A stretch of 64,000 nucleotides of DNA, from assembly GCF_008831285.2 (NCBI RefSeq), contig NC_045148.1, positions 11,202,183-11,266,182 of the forward strand, in the 5' to 3' direction. The notes under the pieces are model-generated. The model did no database searches. It was not told the DNA's origin and was given only the letters and a program-made list of their open reading frames with translations. Made by a program: the position numbers and the translations under genes. Numbering within the stretch: position 1 is the first letter of the stretch; every line of letters starts with the position of its first letter. The stretch comes from Nymphaea colorata (taxonomy: Eukaryota; Streptophyta; Magnoliopsida; Nymphaeales; Nymphaeaceae). Positions 11,208-25,600 of this stretch are shown one piece after another.

Positions 11208-14200
11208 TCAATGACGAAAGGTCCTCACTGCTTGCTCAATCCTTCGGCGACAAAGTGGGCAATTAGCCAAGTGTGAAGAACAAGCTGTGCAACAGCACAT
11301 GTGGCCACACCTGAAAATGCAGAATCAGAGCAAAAAATACATGTTGCATTACTTTTAAACAACCGATACTGGCTCTCCAATGCACAAAGGCACTGAGTGT
11401 ACTACCAGGCGGTTTCCTTTTACACTTTTCTTGCACAATGGAAGAAGGAAAACAAGGAAAACTAAAGTTGGATCCCCCATGGACATAGTGATCCCTTCTC
11501 TTCTCGATATGGGAGCCCACAAAAGCTCTCCAGCTTCAAGCGTCCTATCAGATTGGACTTTTGACCTTGTTGGTAGTGGAAGTCGCAATTTTAAAACATA
11601 AAACAGGAAAACTATTTCTGGACGACCAAATCGACTCTAAAACTGACACCTAGTTGCCTAAGCATGATTATTCTGCTTCCTAGATCAAGTGACGCGAGAC
11701 AGAACACAAACGAACAAACAGAACATGGAATGTACACGCACGTTTATCAAAAACAGCAATTTCCAAAGATCAAAAGGGAGCTTACACTGATCAACAAGCA
11801 AAGGCATGCTTTTTGTACACACAAGCTTGGGGACAGAGTTCAACTACAGACTTTCAAGCTGCAGAAGACTAGGAGTTCAATATCTGAGGTGTGCCTCTTG
11901 GGCATACTCTGGTTGGTTCTTTCCAACACAATTTTACTAATTAAAAAATTAGTAAACCAGATGAGGGGTTATAGCTCAACATTAGTTTATTGGAAAGGGT
12001 TACATTTCAAACATATAATTATATAAACTCATGTCAGATAAAAGGAGATCCCCATAAGTCAAAAGTGTGGTTTGAAGCCTTCAGTAACTCGGTTTTCAAA
12101 GCAAGCTCTAACCATGCAACCATAATCAAAGTTTTTGATACTTACGGTACAAAAACTGCATTATATTCCTGCTCCAAGCATATTACACACAGATCTGGCA
12201 TTACACGATCTCTCTTTGAAGTATCAATGTCTGAACTATTCTCAGATTTCCCATCAGAGCCTGAAAATTCAGCTAAATCAACTGTATTTCGGAAGGACAC
12301 ATATGAAGAATTCAGAAAGAAAGGACGATAATCACAGAAGCATGAAAGAACCTAAGACTTTATAACTTTATACCTTGATTTCCCTGCTCTAACCTCTGTG
12401 CAGCGGCCTCAAGGACCCTAGGAAGTGAAAACAAAAAAATCATAACTTTAGTCCACATAGAAGTATGTAGCAGTAGAGCAAGCTACAATCTATGCAATCA
12501 GATGACCAACCATAAATGCTGATAGATCCATTTGTGTGCATATTTTATCTTTTGTCTAAGTCAATTCTGATGCCACATTTTCCAAGTCAAGGTTGTAAAA
12601 TAATCTCCAATCTGAAAGTTAATTAAAATGAGAAATAATTACATTGCAAAGTCTAGCTTACCTTCGTTGAAGAGCCCACCGCCGCCTTCTTTCAAGAATG
12701 TACCAGATTGCATGTTTAGCAATCAGATAGACGCCAAAAAATGTGAATCCAATTGATGCATACTGATACCATCTGCAGAAAATGGTTATCGAAAAAGTGA
12801 AAACAAACAAAGACATAATTGATGGGTATAGTTGACTCCAGAAATTATAGCCTAAGACTTGGCCAATTCAGTTTAATTACCACAAAAACTTAGAGTTAAT
12901 TATTTGTCGCAGTGAAATCCTTGATCCTAAGCACAAGCTCTAACTTCTGAACTGTGCAATTAGGCAGCAAGTACCAGCATAGAAAAGTACCTTGCCCATT
13001 TGCCAAGGTTTGAGATGAGCTGGTCAATGCTTTTAGGTGTAACATAAAATGGCCCTTTGTGTGGTCTCTGAATCCTTATTGTTCCTATGTCATCCTTCAC
13101 AGCCTACAGAAAAAATAGACCATCAGATTCAACAGAAATAAAATTAGAGCATTAAGATGGCAAAGACAAGACAGCTGCAACAAAAGTAGTAGCAACTAAC
13201 AACTAAACAAACATCAGAAGATTATAACTACAATTGCGTGCCCAATTTAAAGAGAGTCTACCATCTCCTTATGGCCATCTGTAGTAAACGAACTTGATTC
13301 ATCTGTGCCACCTAGAATAGGGCATCACTATGACATTTTGTTCAGTGATGAGTGAACTACGTTAAATTAGAACACCTTATTGCTGCTTTGTTTCTCCTTA
13401 AAAAAACAGGCTTCCTTGGATTCAAGCATCCAATATGAAGCAGCATTCAATATCACATTTACTGAAAATGGTTACTAGTAAACAATGTGGCCAACTTCTA
13501 CAGTTTACATACAAATGCTGCCACATTGATTAATAAAGGATTCAGTGGCTTATCAATATGCTCAAATAGAAAAATGTAGCTTTATCAGTATGCTTTGAAA
13601 GAAGGATGCTTAAAAGATCCTTTTCTCCAAAACTGGGAGCAAGCACATTCCAAATATTGCATGGATGGAAATCAAGAACAAAATATCATTGAGACCTTCA
13701 GAATAAAGTTGGCAATAGAATATACCATGTTTCTTATCTTCACTTTTAGTTCATGACAAAAACAAGCCACTAACTCCAAGGAACCCAACCTACCTGAGTA
13801 ATCAATAGTGTAGCAGAACCAAATCCAGTGACTACATTTTACTTACAAAAAAGCCAGATCTGTAATTAATAAAAGAATGATTACCTCACCAACAACAGTC
13901 AAAGAGGTACCAGTTGGAAGAACTCTCTCAATGCGCTTCACCCCAAGCATCTGACAAAAAAACTCATATTGGAGAATGCTGTCAAGTCATTGATTTTTTT
14001 CCAATTTTAAAGGCATGGAATATTTATACCACAAACCTTAAGCCCTTGTAGATAATCCAATGTACCACGTACAAGTGACCGTCCTGACTCTTCAAAAACC
14101 TCACTAGCAACAGTTAAAACTAAGCCAGTGGCTTGTTTTGCACCAACAACAAACACCCTCCCAGTTCCATCATCCTGCATTAGATCAGTCAGAAAGTCAC

Positions 14201-15674
14201 ATCTGCAACAAAAAATACCTTTTCAAGAGGGAAAAAAATGTAATGGTAAAGCCAAACAATGGCAGAGTAAAAATGGCATCAGAAAAGGAGATTACAAGTG
14301 ACACTGGAAATATCCTCTAAAGGCAAAGTTTACAGATATAAACCATGCCAAATTAAAGCAATCATCGTACAACCACCATAGTTAAAACATACAACACATA
14401 AAATGTGACACAGGTACGATACACCATAAATTTCAGACTCAGCAAAGCTTGTTCTATTGGATCTTCCAATCTATTTGTAACAGAAACTAAAGATCAATTC
14501 ATCTATGAACATAAGAACATGAAAGAGTATCAAAATAAGACAAAAACTAAACGTCCTAGCTTTACATGGAAAATGCATTACCAGATACCAGGGGACCTCT
14601 TTACTCATAGAAAGCATCAAAGCAGAATCTTGGATCCAAGAACCAGCATCATTATGCTTCAAAAAGTGTTGCTCTGCCTGACATAACCAGAAAATGCATC
14701 ACAAATTAGCGAAGAAAAAATGAAAGATTGACAAAATTAACACTAGTTTCATAAGTGTACATATCATTTACATAACGTTGAGAACCTGCCTTGCTAGTTT
14801 TCTAAGTACATGTAACATGATTCCAGAAACTCTGCCTTACCGTTTCCTCCAAGATTACAGCTCTCAGGCCACTATGTTCACATTTGATCGGCGTGTCTGA
14901 TCCAACTCGTCCAGAAATGGTAACAACGAGAGGCAGTACTTTGCATGCAGTATCCAGTAAGAGTGCTGTGGCCAACAATAAGAAGGTAAGGTTTTCCAAC
15001 TTAACATGTTGATCAGGCAGGTCTTCCCCACCCCAGGCAATCAACGTATATTTCCAGCCAATATAGTTAAAAAAAACAGGGTTCATACTTTACACAAGTG
15101 ACAAATATTTAAGCCAACGACATAGTTAAGGATCAATTAATACTGGAAAAACATGATTAATAGACATCCTAGCATCACAATCTACCGACAACAAACTAAA
15201 TTTATTCCCGAACAAAACTGCAAGAATCAGAACCAATTCCCATTGCCAAAACTTCGAACCCCTTTCCTTCCTCCTAACGAGAGACATGAGGAGGAAAGTT
15301 CATTAGCCCAATTAGATAAGGCAAACATAAGCTGCGAGTAAAATTTCGAGACAAATTCCACCAAAAGAAAATAAAGAAAATGAAGAATCTTCAAACGAGA
15401 AGGTTGTGCAATCAAAGAGCCCTACCCAAGTCCTTCAATTGGTTAACCCTCGTTACAGACTTCAGAACCTCCGCATCCCTTCAGACAAAAACACCACGAG
15501 CACATCAATATATCAACATATTCATGAGCGGACCAACAAGTTCCAGGAAACCGCCAAAATTACAAGATAAAATGGAAAAGAAAAAACCAATTAGACTCAC
15601 CTCCCGTTGTTCCTGCCCAAGAGATAAAGCGCGGCAGCACTTAGACAGCAGCTTACGCCACCCCAAGGGATCAT
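11208..15674 (-). CDS. SP1: SP1/SPL1-type membrane RING E3 ubiquitin ligase (MUL1 family)
   Basis: Eleven coding exons on the minus strand (plus-strand coordinates): 15601-15674 (ATG), 15426-15478, 14841-14965, 14582-14677, 14037-14174, 13885-13950, 12991-13103, 12662-12772, 12374-12417, 12146-12260 and 11208-11310 (TGA). They sum to 1038 nt, 345 aa, close to the roughly 343 aa of Arabidopsis SP1. The start MIPWGG plus helix SCCLSAAALYLLG is family-typical. A MUL1/GIDE-type domain fills residues 30-220, a second membrane helix lies near 227-248, and a C-terminal C3HC4 RING has ligands C298, C301, C313, H315, C319, C322, C329 and C332. SP1 ubiquitinates TOC import components in the chloroplast outer envelope, and relatives act at peroxisomes or mitochondria. 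Which subgroup member (SP1, SPL1 or SPL2) this is needs a tree. Confidence 0.92.
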
Positions 15675-15921
15675 CTCATCGAACGCTACCAATAGCCCGC
15701 AATGAAGAGCGAAAGAAAAATCAACAAGTAAATCATACCCAGACTTTTAAAATCGTGGAGAGAGAAACCCAGAGTGGGGACAACTTTGAGAGAGAGAAAG
15801 AGAGATCCTCTCAGAAGGAAGACAGAGATCTTCTGAAGGGAAGAAAGAAGGCAGAATCTGGTACTAAGTGATGGAAGAGGACAAGACGGAAGAGCGAATT
15901 CCACCCCCAAGTAAGCAAGCA

Positions 15922-15959
<38 letters not shown>

Positions 15960-17484
15960 ATGTGAAGGGGCTACCGTCTAAAGAGAGAAAGGATAGTCCA
16001 ACATAGACAGACGAACGCGTACGTTTGAGATAGGCGCTAGATGGATCATGGAACCCGGTAAGACAAAGGTCAGAAGACGTGAGACACACCTCAGAAATGC
16101 TCCGAGGAGCAGCAGCCCTCACCTGGTGAGCGTCAAAGAGAGCGTTTTCCTTTCTTTTATGGCAAGGGTTGTGCCCAAGCCCCCACCGGATGGACTCAGA
16201 CAGGCACCCACCTCGGTTTGGGGTTGGATCAGGTTCAACTGAATTCAAGGTCGCATCGACATGATCAAGAAAACTCCAAAATGCCAAATCAATACCTAGT
16301 TGTTGAAATTGGACCCAGGTCCAGATCCACCGCAGACGAAGACTAGAATGTGCCCAGTGAACCGTACAAAACAGGGGCCAACTCCACAGTCCTCGTGAAT
16401 AAAGAGACCCATCAGATAATGAGAAGACACGAGGCAAGTGTTATTAAACCTCTTCGCAAGTTGACTTCCTTATATTTTTGAGGACCTCGAGTCCGACCTT
16501 TTCAACCGACCGGACAGCTTCATCATGCAGTTTGTAAAGTTTTAGACGGTCGAGTACAGGTCCATAACAAGAAGTACAAAACTTTCTTCCATGTTCTTGG
16601 TTTTTTGTGGTTTCTAGCTTTAGGGCAGTTGAATAAACGTGTCTTGAGGCAAGGGGCGACTCGTATTCCCGACTTGGAACGTTTCATTCTTGGAGGTCTC
16701 CATTTGAAACAGAACCAGCTCAACAATTTGCACTTTCACGTGTAATTCTTACGGCTAAACCCGGAGCCAGCCTTGCATATACATTGTAGTTCCAGGCCTT
16801 CGGCAAGAATCGGGTCCCGTATGTGATTTGAAATATGAACATAGGTAAGAACTCCCACTATCCTAGGAACAGAATGCTGCCTCACACTTTGACTACAAGT
16901 ATCAACTCCTTAATTATTGAGGTAGAAACAGAAATATCCCTCATCCATCAGAACTTAGAAAACAAAAGACAAGTACTGTGAGGTTAGTTTATACTTTCTT
17001 TCCAAATACCCGAAGATGAGCTTTCACCCCTAGAAGACCTTCCAGTATTTGCTTATTTGTACAAATTAAAACAGTTTATTCTGCAACGTAATGAATTAAA
17101 GTACACCCGTAATGCCTCTTCATGCATAGTATCCCTACATGTGCCAATAACCGTGGAAGGGAACAGGTTAAGAACTTCGCATCTCTTTCCAGGAACACAT
17201 GCAGAAGCTTAGCCGCACTCCACAAAAATGCAGTCTTATCTGCCTCCACGTGGAACTAGATCCAAATTCAAATCAGACATTAGATTCTTGAAGGATCATT
17301 TATGCTGGAGCATATTCTTACAGAATTATCATCACTACCAGAAACTAGCAGAGATCCAACCGTGAACCATGCAAAATAACATGCAGACATTGATATCTTG
17401 CCAGGGACTGAATCATTTATAAAATCCTATATACAATGAGGCCAAAGGATAAAAAATAAAAAATCTAACAAACTACTTTAACCT
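15675..17484. other. SP1-type gene 5' region and mL45 gene 3' flank
   Basis: Just upstream of the SP1-type ATG is a purine/pyrimidine-rich leader with a (CT)n run at 15924-15957, likely 5' UTR and core promoter. A 208-codon minus-strand frame at 15811-16437 overlaps this leader and looks fortuitous (serine-rich, runs through the microsatellite). From 16440 to 17484 I see unique AT-rich DNA that may include the distal 3' UTR exon of the mL45-type gene. Confidence 0.5.
15924..15957. repeat. (CT)n microsatellite upstream of SP1-type gene
   Basis: About seventeen CT units about 250 bp upstream of the start codon; on the gene's sense strand this is (GA)n. Common in plant 5' leaders and promoters. 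Confidence 0.85.
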
Positions 17485-18427
17485 TGCATGTCCTAATTTT
17501 TGTTTCCGAGGTTTCATATCTTTACTGCTACTTTGGGGTTTTTCCATTATAAAACATTTGTCACAAAATCGCCGGGCTTACCTTCTCCAAGCCATTGATC
17601 TTAATCAAACTAATCCGAAACCAGGTTAATTAATGTGGTTTCCAATGTGTAGTAACAATAAATGGTTCACGATATACGCATTTAAGAGCCACAAAAGGTA
17701 GAAACTAGCAATTTCTTACTCTCAGCTATCCATTTTTTAACCCATTGAAACCTCAACTAAAACCTGTTGGAGCATTAAGAAGATCTACCCAGTAACAGTA
17801 CTTAGACCAATAAGATTAATGGCCCAATGTGCAGATGATGTAAACAGAAATACTCGATGGAAACTTGGAAGTAAAAGAAAAAACCATGTGTTCACAGTTC
17901 TTTGAATCTATAAGGTTAGAAACAGTGTAGCAGGAGGAAAGAAAAAACCATGTGTTCACAGTTCTTTGCATGTCCTAATTTTTGTTTCCGAGGTTTCATA
18001 TCTTTACTGCTACTTTGGGGTTTTTCCATTATAAAACATTTGTCACAAAATCGCCGGGCTTACCTTCTCCAAGCCATTGATCTTAATCAAACTAATCCGA
18101 AACCAGGTTAATTAATGTGGTTTCCAATGTGTAGTAACAATAAATGGTTCACGATATACGCATTTAAGAGCCACAAAAGGTAGAAACTAGCAATTTCTTA
18201 CTCTCAGCTATCCATTTTTTAACCCATTGAAACCTCAACTAAAACCTGTTGGAGCATTAAGAAGATCTACCCAGTAACAGTACTTAGACCAATAAGATTA
18301 ATGGCCCAATGTGCAGATGATGTAAACAGAAATACTCGATGGAAACTTGGAAGTAAAAGAAAAAACCATGTGTTCACAGTTCTTTGAATCTATAAGGTTA
18401 GAAACAGTGTAGCAGGAGGAAAGAAAA
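17485..18427. repeat. 482-bp direct tandem duplication
   Basis: The block starting tgcatgtcctaattt at 17485 recurs at 17967, and the copies run in register until 18427. By eye I find no difference between them, so the event is recent. The junction carries a third copy of the phrase gaaaaaaccatgtgttcac (17941; also near 17876 and 18358). It lies just downstream of the mL45 stop codon, probably inside a 3' UTR intron, because CAC|GTAAGT sits about 36 nt after the stop. Confidence 0.9.
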
Positions 18428-18488
18428 TAAATGAATGGATATACCAAAACTTACGTGATCAACACTTCCATTTCCTCCAAGGCACAGT

Positions 18489-19611
18489 CTACAAGGATAT
18501 CCTCCCACAAAGGCGCCAGTATGATCCAGGGTGAAAAAGAGATCTCTCGAACACCCAAATGTCATGCACCAATACCTGCAGACAAGGACAAAGAAAAGCA
18601 CAAGCAAATAGAAGATCAAGATTTCAATAGGAAAAACAATATCGAAAGGTTTAATAACTCCAAAACATTTACATACTATAAGCTAGAACAAATTTGTGTA
18701 GAAAAAAAAAAACAGAAATCCTAACATCCCATCACCTTCACAGATTCTGGATGAAGCCTATGATGTTATTTCCTTGAAACAATGATGCTAGGATCAGAAT
18801 CAAGCCAGAGAGAAAATAGGTTCCTAATAATTCAGGACTGAGTCATTTAGGCTCATGGCCAGCACAAAGAACACAAGATAGAAAAGGTTAGGTTGGATCA
18901 TGAACTTTAATAGGCTAGTAAAGAAGGCCCATGCAACTCACAGCCAGGGATTCACGAGGAAAGTCAAAAACCAAAGGCCAATATGTGGTGACTGGATCGG
19001 TCACAAACTAGACCATCAAAAGGAAATTTAATTCATGCTCACACCTAGGGAGGTTCACTGATCAAACTAACCAGGTTCAGCTATTTCTTAGTTTCAGCAA
19101 TCATGAACTGCCATCATGGGCCTACTCTGATCAACATCTGTCACTGGACTGAAGATACAAGACAAGAATACAGCAGAGAAAGATTTGTGTTTCATATTCA
19201 TGCTATGTCACGACTCACATGGACTTGCCTAGAAAGGTGCCACAATCATGTCAACACAGCCAGCGGTGGAGCCAGATTTTTTTCCAGTGGGGACCATTAT
19301 ATAATTTTCAAAAATTTTCCAGCCCTGACACAACCAGACATGCGTGCAGGCTCTAGACTTACCCCCAACATGGCCAACCCTGTGTCAGCTGCAGTCCATG
19401 CAACCAGGCTTTGCATTATGCAAATTTGAACTTAGGTTAAATTTGATTGAATCTGTTCTTGACCTTTTATTAGGGTTAATTAAGTTATTTTAATAACAAA
19501 ACCCAAGGATAAAGAAGGTTGACTCTCCCTAGTCCATTTCTCTCCTTTTCTCAGCTCAACAGAAGGTAATTCATCAGGCTCTCTCTCTCTCTTGGAACCA
19601 GGTCATCACTG

Positions 19612-19689
<78 letters not shown>

Positions 19690-22600
19690 GTGATGACCTG
19701 GTTCGAACCAGTTCTACACTTTTTCCTCATTGGAATGCAGAGGGTCAATCGGTGTGTTGTATTTTGCTATGATGCATTTGTGGTAGGTTCATTACCATTA
19801 AAAGTTTTTTCCAACGCATTTCTATGATGTATTTTGGCATTTTTATTAGTTAGTTTGTTTATCAGTTTATGAATTTATAATCCAATTCCATGGACATATT
19901 GCTTGTTATCTTACTTGATTAAAATCTCATGGACTGTTTAAATAAACTACCAATAAAGTTTGAATCAAGATAACAAACCCAAGTCTTTTAAAATGCGCTA
20001 GACCCATACCTGCACCCATGTGAAATGATGTTCACGAAAGTATGAAGAAAAGACTGTTCGTAAAAACAAAATAGAAACTTTTGCCTTTGTAAGAAATTTT
20101 CACATGAAATAAATCAGTTTCAGCAACATACTTCCTTTGTTTTATCTCCAGACACAACGCTGCCAGCTGAATTATATGCTTCAAACTTCTGCAACATCCA
20201 ATCAAATACAAGAACTTGATAAAAGGAGACAAAATACATCTGCCGGCACCAAGTTTAAAGGAAAAGATCCTCAAAGAGTCAAAGACACAAGCAAGAGAGA
20301 GCTTTAGGAATTCCATATCATGTCGCCAGCATATTTTAGTTCAGATTGGGGACATTGGCTTGTAAAATAGAAACTTCTTTGCAATGAAACTCATCAAAGC
20401 AATTACATTAGCAGACATGTTGTCCTGACAAAACCTTATTTCCCATATGATTTTGGGACAACTTGAGTGCCACAAGACCAAAAACACCAAACACAGACCT
20501 CTAAGCCCTAACGATGCCAATACTGCATAACTGCTGTTTCTCTCACGCACCCTGTGTACATGGTTGTACATCCTAGGCTCCAGTCATGGAAATGCATAAA
20601 ACCGCAGTTCCAACACTCCCTGAAAGCAGACACACTCTAAAATTGAATCTGATGGTATATACTTCTCTTAACATAAAAACTTTCAGGCAAACCTTAGGTA
20701 GATCAAAGAACCACAATGATCCTTGCAACCAAAATGAAGCTATTGGCAGTCAAGCAACATGTCAACTCATGATATATCACAGCAATACATTTCCCTCTTT
20801 AGAAAAGCATATATTTTAATTTGAATTTTGAATTTTTGTTTCTTTTATAATTCAAAAAAGGTTCTTATCAATGTTTTGTCAATGTTTAATTTAAGAAAAA
20901 AAGTAGAACTTAAATTTTTCATATTTTTTCTATTATTTTCTATGTCTCAAAATTTACTCGAGAAGAAACAAAAAGTTACAGAAATTTCAAGAAAAATCTC
21001 CCCAATAAATCTCAAGCATGACATTTATAACATGATGGCAACTCAAATGAAGACAATATTTGGTCAAAAAATTGACCAAAAAACGACTATTGTTTCAACA
21101 TAACCATTTATATAATCAAGATGTAATTGCAAAATCATTGCAACTACTATTGGTAATCTTTACCATGATCAGGGGTAGGATGAAATTCGTATAACATATA
21201 AAGTAAAACAATTAATAACTGGGAATAATACATCCATGCATACCACAGTTTTTTTTCAAAATTACAAACACTTTTCTTCCTACATCCTTGTGCTGCCAAA
21301 AATGAGTTTATGAGTTCTAGAAAATAACTTTTGAAAAGTACACTAGGAATTTAATAGTTCCTAATCAACAAATCAAAGATCTAAACACCCAAGTAAATAG
21401 GTCATATGCATGTTTTCTATCTTCAGTAAGTGCAAGAATCAATGATTGTGATATATAACAATACAAACTAACTTAGTAACCAAAAAGAAAAAAAAACACA
21501 CATCAACCTGAAGGAATACCGCAAGCAAAGAAAAAAACAGATGTGGTGCAATGTTCAAACCTGCTTGGTGAGAAAATCAAGGGTAAGCTGTACAAATGCC
21601 TTATCGAGATCATTTTTATCAACAGCAATCTATGCAGACCAAAGGAAGAACGGTTAGTCTTAAGCAAATGAATTATGAGTATTACACTATTAACCCAAGG
21701 GATGGATGTTGCATATGCACTCAATTACATTCAAAGCACTACGTCACCAATGTGTTTTCCAATAACATGATATTCTCAACACATTCATATACATAATTGA
21801 CAATATAATTTCTAAAACAATTTGATTCTGATGCAGTCTTAACTCTTTGAATACATGCTTCTTCCAATTCATTGTTTACTTTTATACTTTATTCAGAAAA
21901 AAAATTCCAAATATGTTATTTTTGTCTTCATATATTTTCCTACTCTCTTTTTGTGAAATGCAAAAAGAAATGCTTTTAAGTTCTTTAGAAAAGAAAAAAG
22001 TTAGATAACCATGCCATATGAAAAAGTAAAAAAGACACCTGACAAATAAATTACCTACCATTCGAGCTCGCAATGTCCTTATTTTGACTGCTGGTTCAAC
22101 CAACTCCCAGTAAACAGAAGGCCACATAGATTCCCTTTGCTTTATCTCATGTTTGAGAATCTGAAAATAAAGAAAACAGTAATAGTTTCAACTTCCTGTT
22201 TTAGCAGTAGAACCATCATTACAAAAGGATAAGATGATTAACAAATCTATATTTAACCAAGAGAAAAATATAAACACATTTTCATGAAGGAATTAGAGGA
22301 GAGGTTTTAGCCAAAAAAGGAAAAAAGAGTTCACAGCTTACAGAATACATATTTTCTGTGACTGCCTTCCTTAAAGATGTTTTGTCACCTTTTGCCATGA
22401 GAGAGTTAATCTGATAACAGAAGCACAATAACTGATTACATTAGGGTGCAGTTATGAATAACAAAGTGAAAACATTATTACAGAGGAGAAGGAAATTTAC
22501 AACCAAAAATGGTAGTTAAGCAATATTTTTGACAATGGATAAATTCTAGCTGCTACATGATTGTAAAAAAAAAAAAATTAAAAGATGGACGAATGAAGGA

Positions 22601-25600
22601 ATAAATGAAAAAAAAAATACAAACAGCTTGAAAGAACCCACATGGTACATGCATGAAGCATGCAGTTATTGAACTGCACATTACATTCTCCAGAATCTCC
22701 ATGGAAAATTCTAATTGTGTTCATAATTAAAAGTTCCTTGAAATTTAGTGAGGCACCCTAGTTGAATTACCAACTAGGATAAGTAAAGCCCTTTAGCTCT
22801 CAGATATCTACATCTTGTACCCTGAATACTGCTGCTGCTTCCAAGGTGAGTGAGACAAAAGGCATGCGTTAAAAATACCAAGGTAAAACTTAGAGCACGC
22901 ATCAACTTACTTGTCAGTTTGCACTTTTCCCTCTACGTTGTTAAGTTTTTCCTAGAGGTAAGTTCAAAAGTTTCAAATATGAACTTCATTTAATAAGACA
23001 AGGTTAGAATAACCTGATTTTTCAGTAGTAAAAGAAACACATTTTCACTATAAGTGAACAGAACCACAATTAAGAAACATGCATCACCTCCTTGTATAAT
23101 TGCAATGCTTCCTTATAGAATTGTTGTCTTGAGTATCCAGCTAGCTTCCTCAACTTGGCAACTGCATATGCATTTTTCAACTGCCACAAAGGGATGTCAA
23201 TCCAGGAAGAGACAATAGGTATTCAGAACAGAAAGGCAGCAAAGTAGGACAGGTACATACAAACGATGTAAATTGTACGAGAAAGGAAACAGAGGATGAC
23301 TTATCATAGAGGATAAAGAGAATACTGAAGCAACTTAGAACTTATCAGCAATATCAACAAATCACACAGCAACCTGAATTCAACTATTTTATTTGATAAA
23401 CCAAGAACAGCCATCTTCAGGTATTTTGGAATATGACACATATCTGATGTTTTCAAGTTATGAATAAAAAAAACATTTCAAATGAAACAGAGACCATTTT
23501 TTGCAGGACCCATTTGTATAGACAGTAGGCCCATACTATCCCAACTACCAAAACGACCTAAATGCAGGAACACTGAATCTAATCGATAAATTGATATATT
23601 TACACAGGAGATGTGCAGCAACATGAATACAGGTAGAAACTAGCAGGGATAAAATAAAGGCCCATTCTAAGCACATGAGTTCTTTAGTAACTGGAACTCC
23701 AAATGTATTTCGAAAAACACACACATTGAGGGGAGGGGGTGGAAAAGAGAGAGAGAGAGAGAGAGAGGAGTTCCAAGCATAAAATATTATGAAAGATCAA
23801 GACCAATCGAGCACCTCCAAGATACAGTCCTCTTTTGTTCTTTTCCATCCACGCCTTGTAAACCACCTGACGTTCAAACATCACAAAACATGAGACATAG
23901 TTAGCATCTTAAGGCATCAATTTCATCTTTGAGTATGAGTCTGAGCAACATGCAATAGCTTTTTTATGAATACCCTCAGAAGAGTCAAATAATCCATAGA
24001 GTAAATAATTCACTTTCATTTAAGGATTGCCATTTAGTGGACCACAAGTATCAAGAGATTACGTGCTCAGAATTTTGTGCAATTGTGACAGTACAAACCA
24101 AATTAAGTAACAGAATACGAGAGAGATCACATTTTTTAAATGACATCTATGAACAAGAAAAAGTTATGATCTCTCCTTACAGACAAAAAAACTAGAATAA
24201 TGAAGCAAAAATCCATGTAGATGCAATTCTTTACCCAAAATAATGAAATTGTAAATGAAATGAAAACTTGGCAACAGACAGCGAAACATGTTTGCATTAT
24301 CTTGGACAGCAGATCCTGTCAAAGAGCACAATGATGCGTCTTGGTTTTATTCCTGAATAAGAGAAACTTGTCTTCCCTGTCATTCTTTCCAATTATCTGG
24401 AGTAACTTTTGGCATTTATTAATTAAAATTACCTTCCTTGAGTTTGCTATTAACAACATATTGAATGTTTTTGGAATTTGAAGCCAATGTTGAATCAATA
24501 TTATCACACAACCTATAGACTTTATGAGTTTACCAAAGGGACACTTTCATCAATCACCAAAATAAAGAGCCACTACTTACTTATGAGACTCAAACACCAA
24601 GAAAAAAGAAGGCCAAGTCTAATAATTCTATCATCGAGCAGCCTAGCAACTCAGGCAGCACGGATGAAAGACATTGCATCATGCAATGATATGAGAGGCC
24701 ATAGGTTAGGTCAACTGCTGAAGGGACCCGGGCTCATTCATCATTAAATTGACCTAAACAACTTCAACATCGCCTTTACAGTTGCTAATTTGAGAGACCA
24801 GAGCAGCATGTCAAACCATCAGTCATGCAACAATCATATAAAGGATGAGCATGCAAAGCATGTTAGAAGCAACACTCTAGATTCTATATCCTTGAAGATT
24901 AACGCATATGAAAAAATATAATTCAAATGTATCCATAATCAACAAATCCACGTGTGTATCATAAACATGCCCAAGTACTATAACAAAAATGAAGTGAACA
25001 TACCTTCGCCAAAATGAAATGGGTTCACGAGGCTTATATGGCTCGTATACAAATCCAGGGCTCAAAAGAGCCACTTTCATAGCACCCTTCACAAATTAGA
25101 TGGACTAAATAAGAGAAAAGCTAGCTAAATTACATAACAAACCAACAACAAGAATATAGACATGTTACAAGGTCCCCAACCCCTGTTTCTGTACGAACAC
25201 ATGCAAGGCACATGCACACATACACGCATACAACAAAATATAAGGTAGTATGCATAACAAGGGACTGCAATCAAAGCTTACATCATTCATTCATAAAAGC
25301 GTTGTCACAAATATGGTTTACGAGTTTCAAATGGAGAGGTTTTTCTCAGGTATAAATATAATATGGCATAGTTGTGTTTCTCGCAAAAATCAGAAAATTT
25401 AAAAAAAATACAATAAAAATACAAAAAATGCAAAACAAAAATGCAGTAATAAAAAAATTGAAAAAATAACAAAAAACGCAAAAAATGTGTTTTTTAGCGA
25501 TTTTTCTTTTTGGCATCTTTTTCAAAGAAACGGTCTTTTTGCAGTTTTTTTCGGCTGACCTATTTTTGACGTATAAAGCACATCATTTAAAAGAAAATGT

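Noticed and set aside
15811-16437. 208-codon minus-strand frame
   Set aside because: Runs through the (CT)n repeat (RERERE text) and overlaps the SP1-type leader; no homology.
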